From: an uncultured Solobacterium sp.
Lineage (GTDB): Bacteria; Bacillota_I; Bacilli_A; Erysipelotrichales; Erysipelotrichaceae
DNA length: 47,148 bases
NCBI GenBank assembly: GCA_938039295.1
Contig: CALHUY010000015.1
Span: 1-47,148, forward strand
Direction of reading: 5' to 3'
Of the stretch, positions 15,324 to 23,166 are shown in pieces. Made by a program: the position numbers and the translations under genes. The stretch's first letter is position 1. Every line of letters starts with the position of its first letter. Under the pieces are notes generated by a model. The model was not told the origin of the DNA and ran no database searches. It saw only the letters and a program-made list of their open reading frames with translations.

Positions 15324-16826
15324 ATGAAACCAGGAGATATGCTGTTGGACATGATTAGAAATATGATCTGGTTCTTTTGCAAAGCTTCATTTGGTTTAAT
15401 GGATCTGATATATGGGATTTTAAAAGAATTAATAGGATTGAATCTAGGAAACTTTGATTTTATTTGGAATTGGTGGACTGGATTGCTTGTCCTAACGGGT
15501 TCTTTGATCATCATTCGATTTGTATTCTATTATTTACAGACAATAACGGATGAAGAAAAGATTCTGAAGTTTAGTCCAACTGATGTATTTAAAAAGTTTG
15601 CTATTTTAGGAATTGTTATCTTACTCATGCCAGGGTTCTTTAAAGGAGTTTCTGGTATTTCAAGTGGATTAACAAAAAGCATAGGCACATTGATTACAGG
15701 TTTTGATGAGAATACAAAACCATCATCAATAATGGTTGCTGCAGGATATGGTGGAAGCGATGTTTCTGAAGTTAAATTAGATACGATTGATGTTAATAAA
15801 CTGAATGCAACAAAAGATGCTTATCTAATTTATCCGTCTGCTTTTGATATTGTATTTGCTGGAGTCTCTGCTGGTGTGGCAGACTTTTTATTTGTGTTTA
15901 TAGGAATTCAAGTTGCACAGCGCATTATTAATCTTCTATTGAAGATATTGATTTCACCATGGGTATTTTCTGGAATGTTTGATCCAGACAATAATACCTT
16001 CTCGATATGGTGGAAATTATGTTTAGCTGATTTTTTAACCAATTTTTATCAGATGATGCTGGTGATTTTAGTATTGGCTGTAACACCAGCCGTTCCCATT
16101 TCTGCACTAGCAAAAGTAATCTTCTTTATCGGTGCCTTATCTGCAGTTATGAATGCTCCTACTGGTATTGCACAGTTGCTTGGAGGAGATGTTGGTGTAG
16201 GCACTGCATTCCAACAGATGCAATCATTAGGAATGATTTCTTCTGCAATGAGCGGTATTGGTGGTATGGCTGCTGGAGCGGCTCTTACAATGGGTGCTAG
16301 TGCCATTTATGGAGGCGGACGTGTAGCAGGAGGGACTGGATTACTACATTCTGCAGGAGAAGCTTTAGGTGGTCTTACAGGAGGCTCTGGAGGTATCCTT
16401 GCAGGAATCGGAAATACAAACGGCTCTGAAGGTGGTGCTAGTCCTTTGGGGCAAATTGCCCCAAGCCAGGTAACAGCAGGTGGAGTACCAGGATTAGATG
16501 ACTCTATGATGCCACAAAGCAGTGTAAATCCATCCATGATAAGTGGATTGGGAAGTGGAGATGGCGAAGGTACACCTAGACGAATGACAAAAGACGGTAA
16601 TTCTATTGCAAGAAGAATTGCGGACATGAATAGTAATAGCAGAATTGGACGTATGGTAAATCAGGCTGGATCTAGTCTATATCAGATGTCAGCAAATCGC
16701 TTATCTAGACCTGTTCAAACACGTACAAGAGGTGGAATGATCCAGAGTAGACAGTCTCATGTTGTTACTGCAGCAAGAGCAGCACATAGAATGTATGATG
16801 CAGCTAAAGGAGGTAGTAACGAATGA
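15324..16826 (+). CDS. VirB6/TrbL-like polytopic channel protein
   Basis: 500 residues from ATG 15324; the open frame from 15288 would begin inside palindrome 9. At least six hydrophobic segments occupy residues 1-310 (for example GLLVLTGSLIIIRFVFYYL, FAILGIVILLMPGFF, FDIVFAGVSAGVADFLFVFI, MMLVILVLAVTPAVPISALA). The region 310-500 is Gly/Ser/Ala/Met-rich and hydrophilic, as in VirB6/TrbL proteins with long cytoplasmic tails. It is the likely inner-membrane pore of the mating channel. A perfect palindrome copy is in frame at 16446. The following gene overlaps by ATGA. Confidence 0.85.
   Translation: MKPGDMLLDMIRNMIWFFCKASFGLMDLIYGILKELIGLNLGNFDFIWNWWTGLLVLTGSLIIIRFVFYYLQTITDEEKILKFSPTDVFKKFAILGIVILLMPGFFKGVSGISSGLTKSIGTLITGFDENTKPSSIMVAAGYGGSDVSEVKLDTIDVNKLNATKDAYLIYPSAFDIVFAGVSAGVADFLFVFIGIQVAQRIINLLLKILISPWVFSGMFDPDNNTFSIWWKLCLADFLTNFYQMMLVILVLAVTPAVPISALAKVIFFIGALSAVMNAPTGIAQLLGGDVGVGTAFQQMQSLGMISSAMSGIGGMAAGAALTMGASAIYGGGRVAGGTGLLHSAGEALGGLTGGSGGILAGIGNTNGSEGGASPLGQIAPSQVTAGGVPGLDDSMMPQSSVNPSMISGLGSGDGEGTPRRMTKDGNSIARRIADMNSNSRIGRMVNQAGSSLYQMSANRLSRPVQTRTRGGMIQSRQSHVVTAARAAHRMYDAAKGGSNE
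16446..16464. repeat. 19-bp palindrome, copy 10, in frame inside the VirB6-like gene
   Basis: ttggggcaaattgccccaa with both arms perfect, encoding LGQIAPS in the low-complexity tail of the VirB6-like protein. It cannot act as a terminator here without cutting the gene short and has no T-run. Confidence 0.95.
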
Positions 16827-17164
16827 GATTTAATAGTCCAGCACCTTTTAAAAGTGGAAAATTGGTTTTAGGAAAATATAGGAAGTTGGATCTAATGATA
16901 TTTGCAGTAGGTATTATTAGTACTTTCTTTTTCATGTATGTTTATTTATCTGCACTGGAAGGAAGAAGTGCAGTTGTAATTGTGCTATTGGCACTTCCTG
17001 CAGGTATTGGCTATATGCTAATCCAACCTTATGGAATCTATCACAACTGGCTAGAGTATCTGCATGTACTCTTTTTATTTAGCCGTACAAGAAAAGTATG
17101 GGTAAGTGCTGGTGAATATCAAAATACTGGTAGAAGTTCAATAGATGAGGAAGTTAAGCCATGA
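16823..17164 (+). CDS. PrgI-family (VirB3-like) membrane protein
   Basis: 113 residues, ATG 16823 overlapping the upstream stop (ATGA) after GGAGGT. It begins FNSPAPFKSGKLVLGKYRKLDL, close to the PrgI family pattern, with two adjacent helices (about 27-45 and 53-70). VirB3-like proteins anchor the VirB4 ATPase at the membrane, and the VirB4 gene follows with its own 4-nt ATGA overlap. Confidence 0.85.
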   Translation: MRFNSPAPFKSGKLVLGKYRKLDLMIFAVGIISTFFFMYVYLSALEGRSAVVIVLLALPAGIGYMLIQPYGIYHNWLEYLHVLFLFSRTRKVWVSAGEYQNTGRSSIDEEVKP

Positions 17165-19740
17165 ATAAAATAAGAAAACTAACGAGCCTAGAAAAGAAAC
17201 AAAAAGATAGGCTGATAAAAGCGAAGAAGGACACAAAAACTTTGCGAAAAAAAGTAAATACTACAATGGATTGGATGAATATCCGTGAAGTTGGCGAAGA
17301 TTATATCATGCTGAAGGACGGTAACAAGGAAGCATGGATCAGAGGTATCAAAGTCAATCCACATGATATTTTCTTAGATGACTATGAAGAGCAGGTTAGA
17401 CATGTCGATGGACTAAGAATTTGTTTGAATAAGTTACGCTTTAAAATGTATTACAGTTTTGTATTAACAAAAGTTGATGTCCAATCATATATTGATCAGA
17501 TTATTGAAGGACAGAGAATGGAAGACGATCGTATTATCCAGACACTGATGGATGGAGATATCGACAAATTAGACAGTTTCTGTGATGCATATAAAGAATT
17601 AAATTTCTTTATCATGATCCGTTCTAGCGAACCAAAAGAGTTGGATAAAAATTATTGGGAATTGTTTAATGAGTTTTCTGTTGCTGGCTTCCAACCAAAG
17701 AAGCTGAATGAATTCGATTTTTATAACTACATTGCGTATGTCTTTGAAAATACCCCAGTGCCAGATTACTACTATTCCAGGGGAATATTCTCATATGAAA
17801 ATGTCGAAATGGAATACAATGCGAATGATGATCAATATGAGTTGGTAGATAATACAAAACCATTATTAGATGCAAGGGATGCACCTATTGAAAATCTCAT
17901 TCCAGAGATTAGTACGATCAGACAATCGAGAATGGCACCATTTTGTTTCTCATTAAAGCCAGATCATTACATGATAGGCGAGAAATATGTATCTAATATC
18001 TTGATAAAGCGATTACCACAGGGATACAGTCTTGGTATTCTTTGCGATTATGTAAATAATCCAAATATCAAGTTATTTATGACAACGGATACTGCAGATG
18101 AAAGTATTGCTAAAGGACTCAAGATGGAGTACCAGGAAAAGGAAAGAAAGTATTACCAGACCAGGGATCCACAAGTCAGACAACATCTGCAAAATGACCT
18201 AGCATCATTGAATGAGTACATTCAGGAAATCTTACGTGATACGGATAGAACACATAATGTCATTATGGTGTTATCTGTATATGCAGACGATTTACAGAGT
18301 CTAAGAGGAATGGTAAAGGATATAAAACTACGAATGCGCAGCATAGGCTTCATGCTTGCAGATGCAAGATATTTAGAAGAGGCTGTTCTACGTATATCCT
18401 GTCCTTTATTCTTTAAAGCAAAGTCTCCGTTCATCGTTGAGCAGAACTTTGGCTTCTTACTACCTTCTAGAGGTGTTGCAGGACTATGGCCATACGTTTT
18501 TGAAACACTGAAAGATCCAAAAGGGATGCTGTTAGGATGTGAGCTACAGAATAAGGGAATCATCATGTTTGATCCATTCTTCTATAACACACATAAGAGT
18601 GATGCTCGCTTAACACAACGTATCAATGGCAATATGGTTGTTGTTGGTAAGTCTGGTTCAGGTAAGAGTACTACAATGGGACTTCTTATCAGAGACCTGA
18701 TTAAGAGAAAAGTGCGTATCGTATGGATTGATCCAGAAAACAAGAATAGAAACCTTACCAAGAAATATGGTGGAACCTATGTTGCTTGGGGACAAAAAGG
18801 AAATATCATCAATATCTTTGATCTGAAGAAGATTACTTCAGAGGAAGAAGATGGAGATGAGAAAATGTATGATACTGAGATTGCTATCTACAATGTCATT
18901 GAAGATATTAACCAGGTACTACAATTCTTATATCCAAATATTTCTGAAGATACTTTAACTTTCACTGGTGATATTACATTTAGAGCATATGCGAAAGTTG
19001 GTATTACAAGAGATGAGAATGGACAATTTGCAAGCTTTAAGGGACTACATTATGAAGATATGCCTACATTCGAGACATTTAATGAATGCCTGGAAGAGAG
19101 AATCAAAGAATTAAAAGAAGATACTGCAGCTAGAGTTGAATTGGATCGCTTGATGGATTTAAGAATGAAGATGCAGCGTATCATGGTTGAATGGAGTGTT
19201 TACTTTGTTGGTCATACAACAGTTACATTTACAAATCCAGAAAGACAGATCATTGCCTTCGGAACAAAAGCATTATTCAACGCATCTTCTAATCTGAGTG
19301 CAGCTTTAAATCACATTATGTTTAAGTTTTCCTGGGATCAATGTTTGGATAATAATGATCAGTCTGCCTTCATTATTGACGAGGCACATACAATGATTCT
19401 ACAAGGTTCAACAGCACCATTGATTGCTCAATTCTACAGACGTGCCAGAAAGTATAACTGTATGATGATTGTCGGTACACAGGAACCACGAGACTTCGCA
19501 GATGATAGTATCATCACGCACGGTAAAGCAATTTTTAATAACTCTACATATAAAATCGTCATGTACCTGGATAAAGATGCATGTAATGACGTATTGAAAT
19601 TATGCAACTTCAATAGTAATGAAATTACTTATCTGCAGAATTTCCAATTAGGGCAAGCAATCTTTATTTGCGGCAATAGAAGAATTCCAATTCAAATCAT
19701 CGCTACTGAACAAGAATTAAGGGAAATAGGAGTTGAGTAA
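17161..19740 (+). CDS. virB4: VirB4-type conjugation ATPase
   Basis: 859 residues. Walker A VVGKSGSGKST at about 492-502, Walker B FIIDEAHTMI at about 737-746, and downstream RRARKYNCMMIVGTQEPRDF with the conserved Gln/Glu of the VirB4/TraE family. The N-terminal half (about 60-450) is the VirB4 domain with typical segments such as KVNPHDIFLDDYEEQVR and DADDL-like AYDDLQSLRG-type helices. It powers assembly and DNA transfer at the inner face of the membrane. Length fits the family (about 800-870). Translationally coupled to PrgI by ATGA. Confidence 0.96.
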   Translation: MNKIRKLTSLEKKQKDRLIKAKKDTKTLRKKVNTTMDWMNIREVGEDYIMLKDGNKEAWIRGIKVNPHDIFLDDYEEQVRHVDGLRICLNKLRFKMYYSFVLTKVDVQSYIDQIIEGQRMEDDRIIQTLMDGDIDKLDSFCDAYKELNFFIMIRSSEPKELDKNYWELFNEFSVAGFQPKKLNEFDFYNYIAYVFENTPVPDYYYSRGIFSYENVEMEYNANDDQYELVDNTKPLLDARDAPIENLIPEISTIRQSRMAPFCFSLKPDHYMIGEKYVSNILIKRLPQGYSLGILCDYVNNPNIKLFMTTDTADESIAKGLKMEYQEKERKYYQTRDPQVRQHLQNDLASLNEYIQEILRDTDRTHNVIMVLSVYADDLQSLRGMVKDIKLRMRSIGFMLADARYLEEAVLRISCPLFFKAKSPFIVEQNFGFLLPSRGVAGLWPYVFETLKDPKGMLLGCELQNKGIIMFDPFFYNTHKSDARLTQRINGNMVVVGKSGSGKSTTMGLLIRDLIKRKVRIVWIDPENKNRNLTKKYGGTYVAWGQKGNIINIFDLKKITSEEEDGDEKMYDTEIAIYNVIEDINQVLQFLYPNISEDTLTFTGDITFRAYAKVGITRDENGQFASFKGLHYEDMPTFETFNECLEERIKELKEDTAARVELDRLMDLRMKMQRIMVEWSVYFVGHTTVTFTNPERQIIAFGTKALFNASSNLSAALNHIMFKFSWDQCLDNNDQSAFIIDEAHTMILQGSTAPLIAQFYRRARKYNCMMIVGTQEPRDFADDSIITHGKAIFNNSTYKIVMYLDKDACNDVLKLCNFNSNEITYLQNFQLGQAIFICGNRRIPIQIIATEQELREIGVE

Positions 19741-19745
19741 CCACA

Positions 19746-20696
19746 ATGAAGATATCCTTTGAGAAGCTGTTTAAATGGGTTTGTACGGGCTTTCTTCTTA
19801 TGATGATAGGAATGGTACCTATTATGGCAATTGGTGCCGTTCTGCAGCCTGTAGCGACTGCTACGAATGCAATCGTATCCTTCTTCAAAGGTCTGAAGGG
19901 AAATGTAGATATGGAAGGCATAGAAGAAAGTGTAAAAACCTGGATAAATAGTCCGGAATACCAAGGTATATCTAAGTATAAGCCTTCTGATTATCGCTCA
20001 TATTATCTTGCACAATCTGTCTCATTTTATTATTTCAAGACAACGGGTGAGTTTATCGTAAGCGATGGTGATTATGAAACGTATATGCAGATCTTCAAAG
20101 ATGCAGATTCACAAGAGTGCTTGAAAGAGATTGAATCAAGATATGGTTTCAAAATGAGTGAAGATGAATCAACAAATGTAAGAACACTGGCAGTTGCGTT
20201 GATACCTGGAGGACAAAGAGGAATCAACGATCCAGTAGGGGAACCGGTTGAAAGGGCGATTGCATGGATGACACAAATAGCCAATGATGATAGTCATGGT
20301 TATTCTCAGGTAACTAGAAATGGCAATCCAAATTATGATTGCTCTTCATTGATCTGTTCAGCAATGAGATATGCAGGTGGATTTAATGTGCCAATAACTT
20401 CCACACACTCAATGCGATTGGTATTTACCAATGCGGGAAATTGGATATGGATTCCTAGGTCTGAGTTAGGAGATATTTCTAATGAAGCTGTTATTAGCGG
20501 ACGTTCTAATCTAAAAAGGGGAGATATCCTTTTGAATGAAACAGAACATACAGAAATTTACCTTGGAAATGGGCTTGATCTAGGAGCGCATTGGGACTGG
20601 GATGGAGTTAATGGTGATTCATCAGGAAAGGAAATCTGTAGTGGATTGTATTGGGATTCAAATTGGGATGGCGTTTTACGTTATGTAGGAAATTAG
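19746..20696 (+). CDS. NlpC/P60-type peptidoglycan hydrolase (VirB1-like)
   Basis: 316 residues, ATG 19746, five nt after the VirB4 stop with GGAG about 13 nt upstream. One N-terminal membrane helix (about 11-32) anchors the enzyme outside the cell. A helical spacer follows, then a C-terminal NlpC/P60-like domain (about 175-316) with catalytic Cys in YDCSSLICSA and His in ETEHTEIYLGNG. Gram-positive conjugation systems use such enzymes to open the wall for the channel. Usual partners also carry an SLT-type lysozyme domain, which I do not see clearly here. Last gene before palindrome 11 and two further terminators. Confidence 0.88.
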   Translation: MKISFEKLFKWVCTGFLLMMIGMVPIMAIGAVLQPVATATNAIVSFFKGLKGNVDMEGIEESVKTWINSPEYQGISKYKPSDYRSYYLAQSVSFYYFKTTGEFIVSDGDYETYMQIFKDADSQECLKEIESRYGFKMSEDESTNVRTLAVALIPGGQRGINDPVGEPVERAIAWMTQIANDDSHGYSQVTRNGNPNYDCSSLICSAMRYAGGFNVPITSTHSMRLVFTNAGNWIWIPRSELGDISNEAVISGRSNLKRGDILLNETEHTEIYLGNGLDLGAHWDWDGVNGDSSGKEICSGLYWDSNWDGVLRYVGN

Positions 20697-20721
20697 TTTT
20701 TGGGGCAATTTGCCCCAAAAA
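20697..20721. repeat. palindrome copy 11, extended to 12-bp arms
   Basis: ttggggcaatttgccccaa (20700-20718) within a longer perfect inverted repeat flanked by T and A runs. It overlaps the stop region of the NlpC/P60 gene and ends the mating-channel operon. Confidence 0.95.
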
Positions 20722-20751
20722 TTACCTAGTAGTAGATTCATATGGATACGC

Positions 20752-20791
20752 AGCAGCACACTCAACCATTCAGGTCTTGTGTGCTGCTTTT
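20752..20791 (+). terminator. intrinsic terminator
   Basis: AGCAGCACAC (20752-20761) pairs perfectly with GTGTGCTGCT (20779-20788), followed by four T. Confidence 0.85.
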
Positions 20792-20809
20792 AAAATACTT
20801 TAACTGCAT

Positions 20810-20850
20810 GGATGCCTTCGCAGTTGATTCTGCTCAGGCTTCCTTTTTTT
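20810..20850 (+). terminator. second intrinsic terminator in series
   Basis: GGAtGCCT (20810-20817) pairs with AGGCtTCC (20836-20843), enclosing GCAG/CTGC, with seven T after it (20844-20850). Two strong terminators within 100 bp imply that sharp isolation from what follows matters. Confidence 0.85.
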
Positions 20851-20851
20851 A

Positions 20852-21236
20852 AGCAATCTGTTTTAGCAAACAGACTGCTAAATTAATTCTGATTTATCTT
20901 TCAACCCTTGGCACTCCGACCTTATCGCATAGACGAGATACAAAACAAGGATACGAGTTTCTTGCGAAACTCTATCAAGCAGCTTTGCTGTCCTTTGTTT
21001 TTTATCTCTTGACGTTACACATTTACGAGCCTTATTTCATGGATTGACCCTTGACCTTTTTGAATCCTGTGACAGCCAGCTGTCAAGGACGGCGCACTCT
21101 GTGCTTGCAAGTTCAAAATGTTCAAGGGCTACGCAAGTCAATCACATTTCATTTGCTTGGCTCTTCAATGTTTCACTTGTCTATGCTCTTGCGTAGTCGT
21201 GCCAAGGGTGGCACTAGAAAGACTACCGAAAGGTAG
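20852..21236 (+). ncRNA. candidate structured RNA or long regulatory leader (about 385 nt)
   Basis: No convincing gene in either strand, but dense base pairing. Elements: AGCA-TCTGTTT/AAACAGA-TGCT (20852-20879); a three-way junction closed by AAAACAAGGA/TCCTTTGTTTT (20942-21001) with hairpin GAGTTTC-TTGC-GAAACTC; a three-part long-range stem GATTGAC, CCTTGA, TTTTGAA with TTCAAAA, TCAAGG, GTCAATC (21042-21143) enclosing TGACAGC/GCTGTCA and GCAC/GTGC hairpins; CTATGC-TCTT-GCGTAG; GTGCCA-AGGG-TGGCAC; and CTACC-GAAA-GGTAG with a GNRA loop (21223-21236), just before the next gene's ribosome-binding site. It could be a free ncRNA or a cis-acting leader. I cannot match it to a named class. Confidence 0.6.
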
Positions 21237-21250
21237 ATGAGGAATTCCAC

Positions 21251-21673
21251 ATGAAACACTACTACAGATTTATTATCAACTACGATGAAGACGAAACACG
21301 TATCTTCATCAGTCCAAAGGAACTAAAGAAAGGTGCTGTCGCAGTTGTCCATTCTTATGGTGAACAATTTGCAATTGCTACCGTCTTAGAACCAGTCAGT
21401 GAACTTGAAGCACTAACAGGTTATCAACGTAAATGTCTTGAAGATGTCATTTGCACAGTTGATGTTACAGAGTATCTTGTAAAGCAAAAAGCAATTTCCG
21501 AGCGTTCCAAACTTGAAGAGTTAATGGATGAAAAGATGGCAGAGTTGAAGTATGAAGACCAACTCAAAAAGACTGCTGATAGAAGTGCAGACTTCAAAGT
21601 ATTGTATGAGGCTTATCTCAAAACATTATCGCCTGTTACAGATGATGTACAGGAAACTTTAGATGGTGAATAG
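21251..21673 (+). CDS. hypothetical protein of conjugative elements
   Basis: 140 residues, ATG 21251 preceded by GATGAGGA, just after the GNRA hairpin of the structured leader. The N-terminal 70 residues look beta-rich (YYRFIINYDEDETRIFI, GAVAVVHSYGEQFAIATVLEPV), similar in feel to a small barrel; the C-terminal half is helical and charged. No signal peptide or membrane segment. Function unknown. Its expression may be controlled by the structured RNA upstream. Confidence 0.7.
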   Translation: MKHYYRFIINYDEDETRIFISPKELKKGAVAVVHSYGEQFAIATVLEPVSELEALTGYQRKCLEDVICTVDVTEYLVKQKAISERSKLEELMDEKMAELKYEDQLKKTADRSADFKVLYEAYLKTLSPVTDDVQETLDGE

Positions 21674-21731
21674 TTGTTGGATGTGGGAAGAGCAATCTTC
21701 CCACAACAACATCAGATGAAAAGGAGAACAT

Positions 21732-21914
21732 ATGGATTACTTGGTTATGAAAGCACTCTTTCAACTAATGATTGATAAGAGCCATCGTGAATTTATCAAA
21801 GCAATAATTTCAATTGAAACTGATGTAGAAGATGAAGACAGATTGAACAAATTATATGACTTCTACATGGAAGATGATGATATGTCGTTATTAAATTATG
21901 CTTTAGTGGAGTAA
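21732..21914 (+). CDS. small acidic protein (60 aa)
   Basis: ATG 21732 follows AAAAGGAG with ideal spacing. The product is acidic and helical (ETDVEDEDRLNKLYDFYMEDDDMSLL), with no membrane segment. It lies 58 nt after the preceding gene and is closed by palindrome 12. Function unknown; the strong ribosome-binding site argues that it is real. Confidence 0.7.
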   Translation: MDYLVMKALFQLMIDKSHREFIKAIISIETDVEDEDRLNKLYDFYMEDDDMSLLNYALVE

Positions 21915-21915
21915 T

Positions 21916-21942
21916 GTCTTTGGGGCAAATTGCCCCAAAGAC
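21916..21942. repeat. palindrome copy 12, extended to 13-bp arms
   Basis: The 19-bp core ttggggcaaattgccccaa (21920-21938) lies in a perfect inverted repeat with arms 21916-21928 and 21930-21942. It is the last copy; none occurs in the mobilisation operon or the cargo. Confidence 0.95.
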
Positions 21943-22054
21943 TGCCGGCTCCACCCAACCAAGATAATTTCCTTGGCTGACGTTACGCACGGCAGTAAAA
22001 ACATAGCAACACTTCACAAAAAATTACCAAAAAGATTCTTGGTAATAGTTTTTT
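21941..22054 (+). terminator. stem-loop pair with terminator, before the oriT-like region
   Basis: ACTGCCG (21941-21947) pairs with CGGCAGT (21990-21996), enclosing CCAAG-8nt-CTTGG. Then ATTACCAA (22023-22030) pairs with TTGGTAAT (22039-22046), followed by AG and six T, a good intrinsic terminator. Confidence 0.7.
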
Positions 22055-22140
22055 GTTCGTGTTTATATTGGTTCACCACTTCGTATCTCATATAAATGGA
22101 TACTCGTGGTTTTCAATCTATGATTCCAGCCAAAATCGCA

Positions 22141-22340
22141 AAAAACGCTCTATTTGTCTGGAAAGCAAGATAAGGAATTTCGTATTACGAAATTCGGTGT
22201 TACGCAATTGCTCAACGAGCAATTCGTTTATTTTAAAGGTTTTTTTCGTATTACAAATCGTAATACGACGTAAACGCTTTTTTGATTTTCGTAATACGTT
22301 CGTAAACGCTTTTTCGTAGTTATTTTTTCGTAAAAATAAT
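22141..22340. other. oriT: probable origin of transfer (oriT)
   Basis: AT-rich noncoding DNA with three inverted repeats: GAATTTCGT-ATT-ACGAAATTC (22175-22195), AATTGCTC-aac-GAGCAATT (22206-22224) and TCGTATTAC-AAATC-GTAATACGA (22246-22268). Two direct repeats of CGTAAACGCTTTTT follow (22269-22282 and 22301-22314), and extra CGTAATACG units lie between them (for example 22290-22298). It stands immediately upstream of the ribbon-helix-helix protein and relaxase genes, the usual place of oriT, and repeats of this kind bind accessory proteins and the relaxase. The nick site cannot be assigned by reading. Confidence 0.75.
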
Positions 22341-22391
22341 TTGAGTTTTTAAGGAAAATAAAAAAATAAATGATAGGAAGGTGATGTAATT

Positions 22392-22910
22392 GTGGCAAAG
22401 AATGTAGTGGCTTTTCGATTGGGAGATGATACAAAATCTCAATTAGATTTGTTAGAAAGTATGGATTATAAATTGGCAGTTTCTGAAAATAGAAGACCAT
22501 TAACGAGAACAGAAATTGTAGAACAAGCAATCAATAATTATTACATACAGAATACAAATGAATATAAAAATGATCCACAAGTTAAGATGATGTTTAAAGT
22601 CATGGATGAATTATTTCAAAAATATTTTGGTGAGTTGAATAATGATCTTGGGAAGCAATGGTATGACATTCGTCTGTTACTTTTATATGTTCAGGTGATT
22701 TCAAGAACATTAAATTTCCAAGAGCAACCAGCAGAGTTTGCATTGAAATTTATTAATGGACGATATGATTTTGAAGATGAAATTGAAGCAAAAGTAAATC
22801 GTGATTTGGCTGATTCAAGAATTATTTCTTTAGTGAAATCTATTCAAGATTTGCAACGTGAGTCAAAAAAATTAAGAACAGAAAGTGAAGAGGAAAACGA
22901 AAATGAATAA
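22392..22910 (+). CDS. ribbon-helix-helix relaxosome accessory protein
   Basis: 172 residues from GTG 22392, with AGGAAGG about 10 nt upstream. The N terminus (VVAFRLGDDTKSQLDLLESM, then LTRTEIVEQAINNYYI) fits the ribbon-helix-helix fold: a beta strand followed by two helices. The C-terminal 100 residues are helical and charged. Such proteins (TraY, MobC or NikA type) bind oriT repeats and recruit the relaxase. It overlaps the next gene by 8 nt and directly follows the repeat region. Confidence 0.75.
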   Translation: MAKNVVAFRLGDDTKSQLDLLESMDYKLAVSENRRPLTRTEIVEQAINNYYIQNTNEYKNDPQVKMMFKVMDELFQKYFGELNNDLGKQWYDIRLLLLYVQVISRTLNFQEQPAEFALKFINGRYDFEDEIEAKVNRDLADSRIISLVKSIQDLQRESKKLRTESEEENENE

Positions 22911-23166
22911 GCAAAAATTACTAAGCGAAATTATGAAGAGAGAACAAAAGATAGAACAACTTTCTAAAAAAATTAATGAGTATACATCTCAAAAGAATGG
23001 AGTACAAAGTGAACTTAATGAATTAAATCGTATTAGAAAAAAGATTGAAGATATTGAAGCTGAAGCAATCAAAAAACAAAATACTTTGGAAGAGGATTTG
23101 AAAAAAATATTAGATAGACCTACCAAGCAAAAGCAAGAGAAAGTAGCTGAGACAGATGCCGGTTGA
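22903..23166 (+). CDS. small coiled-coil protein of the mobilisation operon
   Basis: 87 residues from ATG 22903; GTG 22885 is in frame, but AGAGG lies just before the ATG. Almost the whole protein is a heptad-rich Lys/Glu/Leu coiled coil (KREQKIEQLSKKINEYTS, VQSELNELNRIRKKIEDIE). It overlaps the genes on both sides (8 nt and 11 nt), so the three are tightly coupled. Likely an auxiliary relaxosome subunit; no specific family recognised. Confidence 0.75.
   Translation: MNKQKLLSEIMKREQKIEQLSKKINEYTSQKNGVQSELNELNRIRKKIEDIEAEAIKKQNTLEEDLKKILDRPTKQKQEKVAETDAG

Noticed and set aside
21051..21236. 61-codon frame in the structured region
   Set aside because: No ribosome-binding site and it runs through several perfect hairpins; RNA structure explains the sequence better.
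22053..22319. 88-codon frame across the oriT-like region
   Set aside because: Its sequence is dictated by the inverted and direct repeats; no start signal.
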